Below, one piece after another: positions 31,311-43,116 of a stretch of 64,000 nucleotides of DNA; position 1 is the stretch's first letter; every line of letters begins with the position of its first letter. A program made the position numbers and the translations under genes. The DNA is from Saprolegnia diclina VS20 (lineage: Eukaryota > Oomycota > Saprolegniomycetes > Saprolegniales > Saprolegniaceae), in the NCBI RefSeq assembly GCF_000281045.1, contig NW_008246085.1, forward strand, positions 253,356 through 317,355, written 5' to 3'. The notes beneath the pieces were generated by a model. The model did no database searches. It was not told the origin of the DNA and saw only the letters and a program-made list of their open reading frames with translations.

Positions 31311-32628
31311 CGCGTCGTCTGAAAAAAGGCAAAACTGGCCCCTCCTCCGTCACTGACTTTTCGTGACCATTGGCCAGAAGCGATTGCACGTAATGGTTTC
31401 GAAATCGGGTCGGTGGTCCAAACCTCCATTATTTTATATATGCGCACAACGCATGTTCTTCGCCGCGCGACCACGCGACCTTTTCTGCCTACGTCAACCT
31501 GTGAGAACACATAGATGCGCGGTCATGCCGAACAATATTTTTGCCAGGGACCCCCCACCCGGCGCGAGATGGACGCCAACGGACCAACGCCAACTTGTTC
31601 TCGTGATGGACTAATCGACGCAGCAACTAACTAACTAAGATTGAAGCGTCGTCAGGTATGGAAGCAGGTAGTTGAATTAAATGCTCCTCGTGCATGAGAC
31701 CATTCTGAAAGGTTGGCGCATGTCCCCCATCCTCGGAAGCCGTGCGTGCACCAAAGTCGAAGAAGTAGAACAAGAAGAAGCGCGAACGAACGTTAACAGT
31801 AAGAAAACCTTGGCCAACCGACGAACGGACGTTGTGCTGTCTTCTGCGGCCTTTGGAATCGCCGCCAACGCGATGGGTCAATGAAACCGAGTCAATGACA
31901 GGCGCTCGCAGTAATACCTGTCGGTGGTAACCACGGAAGCTGTTGCCTATTGATCTCGTTTGAAACTTGAAGGCAAGCCATAGACTTACGACTGCACGGA
32001 GAAAAATTCAAGTTGACCAGTGATGTCAATCGTTCAAGGGCTGCCTGGGACTCTTCAAGCTGCACCTCTTAACCAGCGAGGCAGCGTTTTGGTCATCTGT
32101 GTTGATCTCAAAGCCTTTTGTGTGCCTGTACACATGTACCTTGATGACGCGGGAGTGAGATTTGTGGGATTGTACACTCTAAAAAACGACGGCGGTGATA
32201 TCGAGGTCACAAGAAAGTGAACGTGTATCTGGCAGCCCCTGGCAGTAGTATGATGGACTTGCTGGTGATTGACAAAGGACTCGGGGTATCGATGCAGTGT
32301 GGTGTAGCGCGTCTCTGCAGACCACCTTAGCTTTATGCAAGAACATGTCGTTCTACGAGTTGCCGAAGCGCTGTAGATGCTTTCGATACCGCCTCTCCAT
32401 CTCCATAGTACCTATCTTCCTAGCAGCATACATCGCTCTGCGTGCTTTTCAGGCTGGTCGACCTTCAAATTTGCGATCTTTGCCCGAACGGGCCAATCAG
32501 AATGCAGCACCTGGATGGTGCTAATTCAGCCAATCAGCGATTGCCACCAAAAATGAAACCTCTGACAATGCATATTTGCAGGAATGTAATACGAGGGGCG
32601 GGCCTGGGGCCGGGACAGTCATTTTGGG
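31311..32628. other. 1.3-kb divergent intergenic region upstream of CNOT4 and coatomer alpha
   Basis: No frame here is convincing. Candidates at 31627-31881 (-), 31681-31884 (+) and 32020-32220 (+) are 66-84 codons, start poorly and lack the local codon bias. Two CCAATCA boxes at 32493-32499 and 32530-32536 lie about 95-135 bp before the coatomer start, a plausible promoter position. Confidence 0.5.
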
Positions 32629-35600
32629 ATGTTGACCAAGTTCGAGTCCAAGAGCAACCGGGTGAAGGGCCTGTGCTTCCACCCGTCGCGCCCGTGGGTG
32701 CTCACGTCGCTCCATAATGGCGTCATCCAGCTGTGGGACTTCCGCATGGGTACGCTCATCGACCGCTTCGACGAGCATGATGGGCCAGTTCGCTCGGTGG
32801 ACTTCCACAAGAGCCAGCCGCTCTTCGTCTCGGGCGGCGACGACTACAAGATCAAGGTCTGGGACTACAAGCTGCGCCGCTGCCTCTTCACGCTGCTCGG
32901 ACACCTCGACTATATCCGCACGGTGCAGTTTCACCACGAGTACCCGTGGATCGTGTCGTGCTCGGACGACCAAACCATTCGCATCTGGAACTGGCAGTCG
33001 CGTTCGTGCGTCTCAGTCTTGACGGGCCACAACCACTACGTCATGAGCTGCATGTTCCACCCGAAGGAAGACCTCATTGTGTCGGCGTCGCTCGATCAAA
33101 CGGTATCGCATGGCATCGTCATGACGACATCTCACTCGACCATGCTGTAGGTACGCGTCTGGGACACGACGGGCCTCCGCAAAAAGACGGTGCGTGGTGC
33201 GCCGTCGACGATGGAAGACTCGCTGCCGCCGGGTGTCGGCGGCCGCTCGGGTGCCGACCTCTTTGGCGCGAGTGACGCTGTCGTCAAGTACGTCCTTGAA
33301 GGCCACGACCGTGGTGTCAACTGGGCAAGCTTCCACCCGACGCTGCCGCTCATCGTGTCGGGCTCGGACGACCGGCAGGTGAAGCTCTGGCGCATGAACG
33401 ACACCAAGGCATGGGAGGTTGACACGATGCGCGGACACACCAACAACGTGTCGTGCGTCATCTTCCACCCGCGCCATGAGCTCATCATCTCCAACTCGGA
33501 AGACCGCAGCATTCGCGTCTGGGACATCGCAAAGCGCATGGGTCTGCAGACGTTCCGTCGCGAGAACGATCGGTTCTGGATGCTGCAGGCGCACCCGACG
33601 CAAAACCTACTCGCCGCCGGCCACGACTCGGGCATGATCGTCTTCAAGCTCGAGCGCGAGCGTCCGGCCCTCGACTTTGTCGACGGCGGCGTGCTCTACG
33701 TCAAGGACCGCTACGTGCGTCGGTACAAGTTTGTCGATGGCAGCGACAACCCGGTCGCGACGCTTCGTCGGTCGGGCTCGGGGCTGCAGATGGGCCAGCA
33801 GCCGCGCTACATGCACTACAACCCGTTTGACCCGCCGAACGCGGCGTCCAACTCGGTGCTTCTCTGCAGCGACGCCGAGGGCGGGTCGTACGACCTCGTG
33901 ACGTTTACGCCGTCGAACAACGACGTGTCCGACTCGTCGCGCGGCACGGCGCTCTTTGCGGTCTTTGTCGCCCGCCAGCGCTTTGCCGTGCTTGACAAGT
34001 CGCGCCACCTCGTCATCAAAAACATGCAGAACGAAATCGTCAAGAAGATTACGCCGCCCGCGGGCACGACCGACGGCCTCTTCCCCGGCGGCACTGTCGG
34101 CCGCGTCCTGCTCCGCATCGACGACAAGATGGTGCTCTACGACACGGACAGCCGCCGCGTGCTCGCGGATTTGGTCGCGCCGCGCGTCAAGTATGTCATC
34201 TGGTCGCCCAACGGCGAGTACGTGGCGCTCTTGAGCAAGCACTCGGTGTACATTGCGGACAAGAGCTTCAAGCACCTCTGCACCGTGACGGAGCTCGTCA
34301 AGGTCAAGAGTGGCGTCTGGGGCAGCGACGTGTTTGTCTACACGACGCAAAACCACATCAAGTACGCGCTCCCGAACGGCGACTCGGGTCTCATCCGGTC
34401 GCTCGACGTGCCGGTCTACCTCACGCGCCTCGAAGACTCGAAGCTCTACTGCCTCGACCGCGACGCCAAGATGCGCATCCTCTCGATCGACCTCACCGAG
34501 TGCGAGTTCAAGCTCGCGCTCGCGGCCAAGCAGTTTACGACCGTCATGCGCATGGTCAAGCACTCGCGCCTCTGTGGCCAGGCCATCATTACGTATCTGA
34601 CGCAGAAAGGGTACCCGGAAGTCGCGTTGCACTTTGTCAACGACGAGAAGACGCGCTTCAAGCTTGCGATCTCGTGTGGCAACTTGGAGGTCGCGCTCAA
34701 CTCGGCGTACGAGCTCGACGATGCCAACTGCTGGCACCAGCTCGGTGTCGAGGCGCTGCGCCAGGGCAACATCTCGGTCGTCGAGATGGCGTACCAGCGC
34801 ACAAAGAACTTTGAACGCCTCTCGTTCCTGTACCTCATCACGGGCAACCGCGAGAAGCTCAAGAAGATGCTCAAGATTGCCGGCCTTCGCAACGACATCA
34901 TGTCGCGCTTCCACAACGCCTTGTACCTTGGCGACGTGCCCGAGCGCATTGACGCGCTCGAAGCCGCGGGCCAGCACGCGCTTGCGCTCCTCACGGCCGC
35001 GACGCACGGCCTCGAGGACCACGTCGCGCGTCTGATTGGGCATTTCGAGGCCAACGACCCGAGCTTTGACGTGCAAGCGTTCCTGTCGCGCGAAGTGCGA
35101 CCGGACGCGGCGCTCTTCTTGCCGCCGTTTGCGGTCTCGCAGCTGCAGAATGAAAACTGGCCGCTCGTCGAACTCAACGAGCCGACGATGGCCGACCACG
35201 CGGTCGCCGCCGACCAGCAAGCGAGCCAGACGCCGGCGTTTGACTTGGGCGACGAGGCCCCGCGGCGCAGCATCGAGGCGACACGCAAGCAGAGCGACGA
35301 CTTTATGGTTGACGCGGACGCGGGGGCGTGGGGCGACGAAGACGACGGGCTCTTCAGCGACAATGAGGAGCGTCTCTCGCTTGACGACTTTCAAGATGCG
35401 GTGCCGTCGACCGACTCCTTTGTCGCCGCACCGACCGCCGGCACGCCCGTCCCGACGCAGTGGACCCGCGCGTCGTCGATTGCGGCCGAGCACGTGGCCG
35501 CCGGGTCGTTTGACACGGCGATGCAGCTGCTCCACCGGCAGATTGGCGTTGTCAACTTTGCGCCGTTGCAGCCGCTCTTTATGAGCCTGTACGCGGGCGC

Positions 35601-36354
35601 GTCGGGCGTCGTGCCGACGCAGGCGTCGTCGGCGTCGCTCAAGACGTACTTGCAGCGGTCGGCGGCGCACGAACCGGCGATCACAACGTCCGTGCACCAC
35701 CTCGTGGGCTTGCTCAAGGAGGCGTACCGTGCGTTCAGCGGCGCCAAGTTTGACGACGTTGAGAGCGCGTGCCGGTCGATTCTGCACCACATTCCGCTGT
35801 TGTCGGTCGACAACAAGGACCAGGCGGCGCAGGTCAAGGAGCTTGCGGTCATTTGCCGCGAGTATGTGGTCGCGTGCCGTCTCCGCGCGGCGCTGACGAG
35901 CGTGCCGTTGGAAGCCGACCCGAAGCGCAACATTGAGCTCAGCGCGTACTGGACGCACTGCCGCCTCCAGCCGTCGCACATGATGCTGACGCTCAAGAGC
36001 GCGATGACGAACGCGTACAAGTGCAACAACTACATTACGGCCGCGTCGTTTTGCCGCCGCCTGCTCGAAATCCCCGAAGTCAACACGGAGAAGAACATCA
36101 AGCTCGCGCAAACCGCCAAGAAGGTGCTGCAAAAGGCCGAGAAGGAAGCCCGCAATGAACACCAAGTCGACTACAGCGACGCGCGCGGCTTTGCCCTCTG
36201 CGCGCGGACGCTCACGCCGCTCTACAACGGGGACGGCGTCAAGTGCCCGTACTGCGCGTCGTCGTATGTGGCCGAGTGCGCTGGCAGCCTCTGCGACGTC
36301 TGCCAGCTCTCCAAGATTGGCGAAGAGACGCTCGGCCTCGTCGTCGCCAAGTAA
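32629..36354 (+). CDS. COPA: Coatomer subunit alpha (COPI)
   Basis: Alpha-COP is part of the COPI cage for retrograde Golgi-to-ER transport and recognises dilysine tails. Exons 32629-33102 and 33151-36354 across a 48-bp intron give 1225 residues, the usual size. The N-terminal WD40 propeller starts [19 protein letters not shown] and includes [16 protein letters not shown]. The central solenoid (about 480-790) has [16 protein letters not shown]. The C-terminal domain ends with a Cys-rich zinc-ribbon-like segment, [12 protein letters not shown] and [13 protein letters not shown], as in other alpha-COPs. The mid-region has an acidic linker of oomycete-like composition. Confidence 0.97.
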
Positions 36355-36504
36355 ACAACCTCGTCGTTATGGCGGCGACGTCAACGTACATGCATTTCTC
36401 TGCCCTTGTTCATTGTTGGTGCAGCATCATCGCCCTTGGAATCGAGGCGGATGGACATTGATGGAAAGAACTAGCATATTTGGACGTTTCAGGTAGGAGA
36501 CCCC

Positions 36505-38285
36505 ATGGCAGCTGGACCACCATGGGGCTGGCATGCACTGCTCTTGCTGCTGCTGCTGGCGCCGATGGCGATGGCGTGCGAGGAGGTCTCGGAGATTCGC
36601 GTCGTGCTCGAGACGGCCGAGTCGCTCGGCGCGCTCTTGAGCGAGAAGCTCCGCATTCTGTCGTTTGTGCAGGACGATCAGGGCCGCGGCCGACCTCTCG
36701 AAGCCACGGGCCTCGTCGAGGTCTGCTTGGCAGTTGCAAGCGCCATAGCGACGCACGTACGTAGGTGGGCGACACGCTCGTAAGCGTCAACGGCGTCGGC
36801 GTGACAGGCCTTTCACGTGCGATCACGCAGCTGCAGACCGCCGAGGTGCCCCGCACACTGCTGTTTCGCGCCGCGACACCGCGCTGCGTGCTCGACGCGG
36901 CGCCACTCGACGACACGACCGTCGTATGCACATGTCCTTAGTCGATACGAGCATGAGTTGTACCAACTAGCGGGTCGTCAACGGCGGGTGGACCGAGACG
37001 TTCTTCGCCCTCAAGTCCGAGTTTGGCGACTGGCCGCAGTGCTTCGCGCATCCGCTCACGGTCGCGCAGCCAATCGATGCGTGTTCGCCGCTGCGCAACA
37101 ACGTCTCGGAGCACTACGTCATCGCGCAAAGCTCGCATTTGTGCTCGCCGCACCAGCAAGCCATCGTGGTCGGCCGCGCGGGTGGCCGCGGCGTCCTCCT
37201 CGCGCAGTACGCGGAGAAAAAGCCCGAGGCCGTGCGACTGCCGCCGCAGTACACCGGCACGATTCGAACACCTGTCATCATGGTCTCGCACGCCTCAGGT
37301 TCGATCGTCTCGTATTACCCATGCGTCATGCATATTGCAGGTCAAAAGATGGCGAGCATGGTCCTCTCCAGCCCCAAGCCGCCCCTGATCTCACTCCTCG
37401 TGTCGCCGCAATGCAAGGACACGACGGCAACCGCCACAACGCTGGCATCCACCGTGCAAGACGCGCTGGCGACCGCGACCGCTGGCAACCTCATCGCCCT
37501 CGCGCACGGACAGCTCCACGCGTACCCGGTAGCGCCCAGCGACTTGATGGGCTCACAGACACACGGTGTCGTCGTTGCCATGTAGTACCTCAAGGGGGCG
37601 GCGAGCCCGCGCCTCGGTCTTGGCCGCTTCAAGGTCCTGTTCGCCATACACGACCTCTGCAGCGACGCGGTTATGCGGTATGTCAAGGGCGCGTTCGTCG
37701 TGGCGCCCATCACCACAGGCTGTTCGCAGCAGCGCCAAGTACGTTCTTATTTGGCGATGCAGATCGTAGTCGTCTGCGTAGGTCCAGTCCGTCGCGGCCA
37801 GCAAGGCGCTCGGGGTGGTCTTTTCCGCCACGAGTCCATCGCAGATTCTGCACCGCGTGGCCCTCGACGTGGCGAGCGAGACGGCGCCACTCGCGCTCCC
37901 GACCGTGTACGTTTCGGCCGCGACAAACCAAGCACTCAGGTAGTTCGGGCTGCGCCCGTCCGCTGCTGACCGTTTTGCGCTAGCTCCTTCGCCGAAACGG
38001 GCGACGTGTACATTGAGTTTGAGCCCACGAGTACGTACTGTTCTCTGCAAGGATCTTCCTCGGCGGTTGCAGCCATCTTCTCTCTGCGTAGATACCCATG
38101 AACACCACTTTGAAGAGCTGCTGGCGCTCTCAGACATGGCGCAGTGGCCGGCGTCGGCGCAAGGACGTCATGTGCTCTACCACCGCGTCCGGCGCGCGCT
38201 CGCGATCGACACCAATGGCGCCGACAAGGTCGCAGCCCTCGACGCCCTCTACATGCAGGCGGGTCACTTCCATGCGTCTTCGTAG
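36505..38285 (+). CDS. Secreted PDZ-like and protease-associated (PA) domain protein
   Basis: Eight exons (36505-36720, 36765-36923, 36971-37298, 37341-37528, 37586-37738, 37782-37939, 37984-38030, 38092-38285) give 480 residues in a consistent frame. It begins with a signal peptide (WHALLLLLLLAPMAMA then C). Residues about 45-110 look like a PDZ domain (GLVEVGDTLVSVNGVGVTG, LSRAITQLQT). A PA-type domain spans about 130-245 (QQAIVVGRAGGRGVLLAQYA, TPVIMVSHASGQKM). A second similar module has KALGVVFSATSPSQIL and LALPTVYVSAATNQAL. No protease active site or membrane anchor is seen, so it is probably lumenal or extracellular. The family is unknown to me; domain calls are from pattern only. Confidence 0.68.
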
Positions 38286-38398
38286 CTTGTTCGAAAAACG
38301 AAGATTCGACGTTTTCTAGTATACTTTGCTCAAGATCCAAAAATCAGCAACTTCAACAAGTTCATTTTGCATCTTGCTCGGTGGGTTCTCCGTGGGCT

Positions 38399-38626
38399 AT
38401 GGCGCCACACCTCGCTCCGTCGCCCACGAATGCGGCCGCCACGGACGGCTACATTGAGCACGACCGGACACCGGCGCGAAAGCTGTCGTGGCGAACGATC
38501 AAGGTGCGGCAGCTGCTCCAGACGCTCAAGTCCAAGGCCGGGCGCTCGTTCCAGCAGCACGCATCGCCGAACGGCAGTCCCCACGACGGCGTCGAGTATG
38601 CGCTTCTTGCGGACGACGATTTGTGA
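38399..38626 (+). CDS. Small basic hypothetical protein
   Basis: A 75-residue frame, MAPHLAPSPTNAAATDGY onward. It has a basic helical centre (KLSWRTIKVRQLLQTLKSKA) and an acidic tail ending LLADDDL. It lies 113 bp after the PDZ/PA gene and converges with COQ3. No known domain. Codon use agrees with real genes nearby, but length alone is not proof. Confidence 0.4.
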   Translation: MAPHLAPSPTNAAATDGYIEHDRTPARKLSWRTIKVRQLLQTLKSKAGRSFQQHASPNGSPHDGVEYALLADDDL

Positions 38627-38706
38627 GATGCGGTGAGTGTAACTAATGTATGAAGAATGAAAACTGTGACGTTAGGAAAGTGAAATGGTGTGGTCGGATG
38701 CGGTGA

Positions 38707-39671
38707 TTACGCCTTCTTGGTCGCGCAGAGGATGTAGTTGATGTCGGTGCAGCGCTCGTTGAGGCGCCAGCCCGTGACGAACGGGTCCCCGACAATGCCC
38801 GAGACATTCTCGACACGCATGCCATTCTAGCAATGTGCTCAAGAAATGCAGCTCGACAAACCACGTGCGTACCTGCTCGAGCGCCGCCGTCAGCTCGTGC
38901 GTCTGCACATACTTGGACCACTCGTGCGTGCCTACATGTCCATACATGAGAAGGGATGTCGACAGGAGCAGCGGCGTACCCGGCGGGACGAGGCGGAGGA
39001 CGTGTTCGACGGCAAGGATCGTCGTCAAGTACGAAAGCGCGGTCCGGCTGATCGTCGACATGAAGAGCACACCGTTGGGCTACATGCGAGAGACTTGGTT
39101 GACTTGTGTCGTTGAAAAGTGGAAGCGTACCTCGACGAGCTGCGTGAGCTGCTGGATGAACGCAGGAACGTCGTCGACGTGCTCGACGACTTCGAGCGCG
39201 CACACAATCTCAAAGGTTTCCTTCTGCTGCACGAGCGCATCGGCCGTCGAGCAAATGTAGCGGTTGCACGCGGTTTCGTGGTCGCCGAGCGCGTGCGCGG
39301 TCGCGGCCTCAATGTTGGCCTGGCCTGGGTCGACGCCCGTGACGTCGGCACCGAGGCGGGCCAGCGCTTCCGAGAGGATACCGCCGCCGCAGCCAACATC
39401 CAGAACGCGGCGGCCCTTTAGCGGCCATGCCGACTGCGCATCGAGCGGCGCCTTCTTGAAGTGCGCAATCGCTTGCTCGCGGATGTACTTGACGCGGATC
39501 GGGTTGAGCTGATGCAGGAGGCCTACGCCCGTGTTGCTCTCGGGCTTCCACCAGTCGCTAGACGCAGCCGAGTTGTGTGCATGAGCAGCCTCTTCCTAGC
39601 ATCATCCGCTACCTCGCAGCGCGGGTGAACTTGCTCACTTCGGCCTTGTTGACGGTCGAGAAGCGGCGCAT
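38707..39671 (-). CDS. COQ3: COQ3, ubiquinone biosynthesis O-methyltransferase
   Basis: Coq3 carries out the two SAM-dependent O-methylations of ubiquinone synthesis in mitochondria. Five minus-strand exons (39671-39613, 39557-39131, 39079-38980, 38931-38873, 38826-38707) give 254 residues. Family features: SDWWKPESNTGVGLLHQLNP, RVKYIREQAI, the SAM motif VLDVGCGGGILSEALARLGA, DVTGVDPG, and post-motif EIVCALEVVEHV. The C-terminus matches (FVTGWRLNERCTDINYI). The short basic N-terminus MRRFSTVNKAEVSKFTRAA is a plausible mitochondrial presequence. Exon 2 alone would be called a methyltransferase fragment. Confidence 0.93.
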
Positions 39672-40324
39672 GACGACGAAAGCGTTCGCTGGAACTCGGC
39701 CACTCTTAGATTCGCTGGAATTAGCGTATGACACACTATTGACGTTTCATATGAAATATGCATATAGTGTTCCATAAAAATGAAGAGTGTTGATCAAGAT
39801 ACACATCACACCGTGCATGACAAGGAGCGTGCGTCCGAACCAGCACTTGATCTTGGTCATAGTACACTACGAGTATACTGTAGACAAGCGAATTGTTGGT
39901 AGTACAGCGAGTTGCAACCTTCCTGTACTGGCATCGGAATCGAGAAAAAGGGAGCCTCGAATTTGAGGTTGAGATTTGCTTTGTTGGATTGAGGTTGCCC
40001 TCCCAAAACTGTCAACGAAAATACTGTTAATCTGGAAATGTCTATGCTAAGCATAGTTGACCAGCTACACGATAGGCAAGATGCCGTCACATGTCTCGCT
40101 CTCCATGTCCGATATCGCAAGGTGCGACGAAGAGCTCAACAATATGGCGTTCGACAACAGAGACGACGAGCACATGGAGCCGCCAAACCAAGGCTCCGCG
40201 TGCGAGATAGATTGGCGGTGACCCGACAAATGATCCGCGTCAAAAAGCAATAAGTAAAAGTTATGACTTCACTAACAATGAACAAAGGTTGATAATGTAC
40301 GACAAAAACGTTGAACCGCAAAGG
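39672..40324. other. Intergenic region, AT-richer than average
   Basis: These 653 bp lie upstream of COQ3 and downstream of the Myb/SANT-like gene (both minus). Base composition shifts toward AT between 39720 and 40060. Frames at 40038-40253 (+) and 39857-40120 (-) do not resemble proteins in codon use. I see no repeat or RNA gene. Confidence 0.45.
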
Positions 40325-41278
40325 CTATTGGGCACTGAGTTTGTCAACAATGGTCAAAAGCAACCGCTGGTTCTGAGCCACCTGCTCAGCTAACACGCTC
40401 GCCAGCTTGCGGTCGACCCCGAGACGCTCGCGCTCAAAGGCTAGTCGCTCCCGGTCGAGCTCGAGACGCAGTCGTGCTTGGTCGCGATCAAACGACAAAC
40501 GATCCCGCGCTAGAGCAAGCGTCGCCTCAGCACACACCGCGTCCTGGGCGTGGTTCTCGCACAGTGTGCGTGCGAGCAACGCCGTGAGAGAATTGTCCTC
40601 GGCTTCGAGCGCCGCCGCCTTGCGCTTCTCGGGGCGAGCGGTTTGTGACCGAGGACTCGAGCCACTGTGTAGCTCTGGTGAACAGGGCTCGGATGTCATC
40701 GCAGCCTCGTCGACTACAGATGGCTCATCGGCAATGGAGGGTTTTTCGACAGTAGGTGGCTCGTCGTTAAGTGATGAGACCTCGATGGCGCGAACGGTGA
40801 CGCCGGACGCCGTCGCCAGCTCGATCAAGCCCGCATTCTCGTCTTCGACTTCAGCTTCTGCCCGCGTCTCGTCGCCCTCGGACGGTCCCTGCATTTGAAG
40901 TCGAATGTCAGTCAAAAGAACCTCGCGCTCGGCAAACTCAGCGGGCGTGCCCAGCTTGCGCAGCCGCTGCATGTCGTTGGCGCAAAACTTGACGAGAAGC
41001 GTCTCGAAGCGCGACTTGAGTGCGGCGCCCGTCTTGCCTTTGAGCTTAAAGTCGGGCGACTGGGCGACGTCCTCGGCCACGCGCTCCCACGTCGCCATGA
41101 CGCTGCCATGCGCCGCTTCCCACGGACACCAGCGCAGGACATGACGCAGCATCGCGACGTCGTCGGAGCAGGCAAACTTGCCCTTGTTGCTCGTTAGGAT
41201 GTAGGCTCGCGTAAGCTCCTTGGGCGTCGCTGTCAAGAACGACGTGGCCTCGGGCGACGCGGATGGTTGACCGTCCAT
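40325..41278 (-). CDS. Myb/SANT-like domain protein with coiled-coil tail
   Basis: The single exon encodes 317 residues. The N-terminal 40-115 region resembles Myb/SANT-like DNA-binding domains, with spaced tryptophans (HVLRWCPWEAAHG, MATWERVAEDVAQ) and KTGAALKSRFETLLVKF. The middle is acidic and Ser/Glu/Pro-rich. The last 70 residues form a charged coiled coil (DRLSFDRDQARLRLELDRE, RLAFERERLGVDRK). Related architecture is common in oomycetes, both in transcription factors and in domesticated transposon proteins. No transposase core or terminal repeats are visible here. It is divergent from DRC4 with a 203-bp spacer. Confidence 0.7.
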   Translation of the reverse strand: MDGQPSASPEATSFLTATPKELTRAYILTSNKGKFACSDDVAMLRHVLRWCPWEAAHGSVMATWERVAEDVAQSPDFKLKGKTGAALKSRFETLLVKFCANDMQRLRKLGTPAEFAEREVLLTDIRLQMQGPSEGDETRAEAEVEDENAGLIELATASGVTVRAIEVSSLNDEPPTVEKPSIADEPSVVDEAAMTSEPCSPELHSGSSPRSQTARPEKRKAAALEAEDNSLTALLARTLCENHAQDAVCAEATLALARDRLSFDRDQARLRLELDRERLAFERERLGVDRKLASVLAEQVAQNQRLLLTIVDKLSAQ

Positions 41279-41481
41279 TGTTGAGATTCAGTGCACAGGT
41301 TTTGGAGAAATGCAGTATTGCTTTTGAGAGGAACGACGAGCCAATCTGAACCTGAAAATTCGAATGCACGCACTCGCTTTTCTCGAATTGAACCAATTAT
41401 ATGCTCGCAATGGAGCCCATTTTGGCCAATCCAGTGTGACAAGATCCACAGCAGCAGTTTCAGTTCATAGACGAAGCGGCG

Positions 41482-43116
41482 ATGGCGAAGAAGAAGAAGG
41501 GCAAGAAGGGCAAGAAGGTCCATCGCATGGAAGCATCACCGAGGTAGACGTCATGCATACCGTGTAGGAAGAGGAAGCGCCGCCGGAAGAGCCGTCGGGT
41601 ACGCATAGGATGGGCCGAGAGCCATGGTTCCACTCTGCTGTGTGTAGAGTATGACACGATGGACGTCGAGATGCTCAAGGAGGTCACGCAAATGCTTCGC
41701 CAGCAGCTCGACAAGTCGCAGGTCGACCGCAACTACGTCCAGCACGAGCGGGTAAGCCATCCGCCATCTTCTGTGGGCGCATGGCTGCATGGCTGCATGC
41801 GGAATGCGGAATTAGGATACGATTCAGTCGTTCTACGACATTACGAAGCGAGAAGTCGAGACTCATGACATGGAGATCATGGCCAAGGACCGCGAGATGG
41901 AGATGATGGAGGACAACCACCGCGTCGAGGTCCGTGTGTACATCCAGAAGGTCAAGCACCTTGAGTACGAGCACAAGAACAACCTAAAGCGCGTCAAGAC
42001 GGACGGCGGCTCGCATATCGACGAAGAGAAGGACATGCACGTGCACCGCGAGCACAAGCTCAAGGGCGCGAAACAAGCGCTCAAGCTCGAGCTCAAGGAG
42101 CGCGAGCTCTCGAACGAAGACGAGATCGAGCAGATGAAGCAGTCGCACGAGAAGAACATGCTCAAGCTCCGCGAGCAGTTTGAGAAGAACAACGCGGCGC
42201 TCGAAGACCGCCTGAAAGAACGGCTTGCGCAGCTGCAGGAAGACCTCGAGCTCCGGCGCAAGGTCGACATCCACGAGATCGAAGAGCGCAAGAACCTGCA
42301 CATCAACGACCTCATGAAGAACCACGAGCGCGCGTTCACGCAGATGAAGAATTACTACAACGACATTACCAAGGACAATTTGCGCTTAATCGAGTCCCTC
42401 AAGAAAGAGATCGCTGAGATGAAGAAGAAGGCCGCGGCCAACACGAAGCTCATGCACGACATCTCGCACGAAAACAAGCGGCTGTCCGAGCCTTTGGCCG
42501 CCGCGATCCAAGAGGTCGAGCGGCTCAAGCACGAGCTCAAGGACGAGCAAAAGGACAAACTCTCGCTCCGAAACGCCAAAGCGCGGCTTGTGCTTCTTGG
42601 GAAGCAACGCGTGCAGCTGAAGAAGGAGCACCAGGAGCTCCTTCAAGCGTACAAGATGCTCGAAGCGAGCCGCAACGCCCTCTACGACAGCTTTGAGCAC
42701 ACAATCCACACGGTGCAGACCAAGGGCGAGTACAAGAACCTCGTCTTGGAGCAGCGCTTGAGCTCGTTCAGCGAGCAGCACAACAAGAAACAAGCACAAC
42801 TGGACGAGGTGCGACGACGCATCGAGATATGTGGGACGAACACGATTGGTAGATCCTGCAAGCCGCACACCTCGAGCCAGGCGAAGTGCGTCGCGTCACC
42901 GAGAAGCTCGATACGATGCTCTCGACCAAAAACTCCAAAGTGCGCGATCTGCAGTACCAAGTCGCCAAGGCGAGCAAGGCGTACAACGACGCGCTGCGGA
43001 CGTACGAAGGCAAGATGTCGGACCTCGGTATCCCTGACGAAGACATTCGTACGCTCGGGTTCAACCCGCTCTTGACGACTACGAGCGTCGGGCCTGCTGG
43101 CTTGGTGGCCAAATAA
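41482..43116 (+). CDS. DRC4: DRC4/GAS8, nexin-dynein regulatory complex subunit
   Basis: DRC4 is a coiled-coil core component of the axonemal nexin-dynein regulatory complex, needed for flagellar beating. Exons 41482-41517, 41568-41598, 41648-41751, 41816-42808 and 42853-43116 give 475 residues, close to human GAS8. The N-terminus is Lys-rich (MAKKKKGKKGKK). Family signatures include FTQMKNYYNDITKDNLRLIE, HENKRLSEPLAAAIQEVERL, LLGKQRVQLKKEHQELLQAY, and the C-terminal VRDLQYQVAKASKAYNDALR, followed by GIPDEDIRTLGFNPL. Its presence agrees with a zoospore-forming organism. The 12-codon first exon is too short for ORF callers. Confidence 0.95.

Noticed and set aside
31627..31881. Minus-strand 84-codon frame upstream of CNOT4
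   Set aside because: No domain, atypical codon use and an overlapping plus-strand frame of equal weakness.
33607..36165. 852-codon antisense frame under coatomer alpha
   Set aside because: Shadow of an unmistakable COPA gene, with no recognisable motif.
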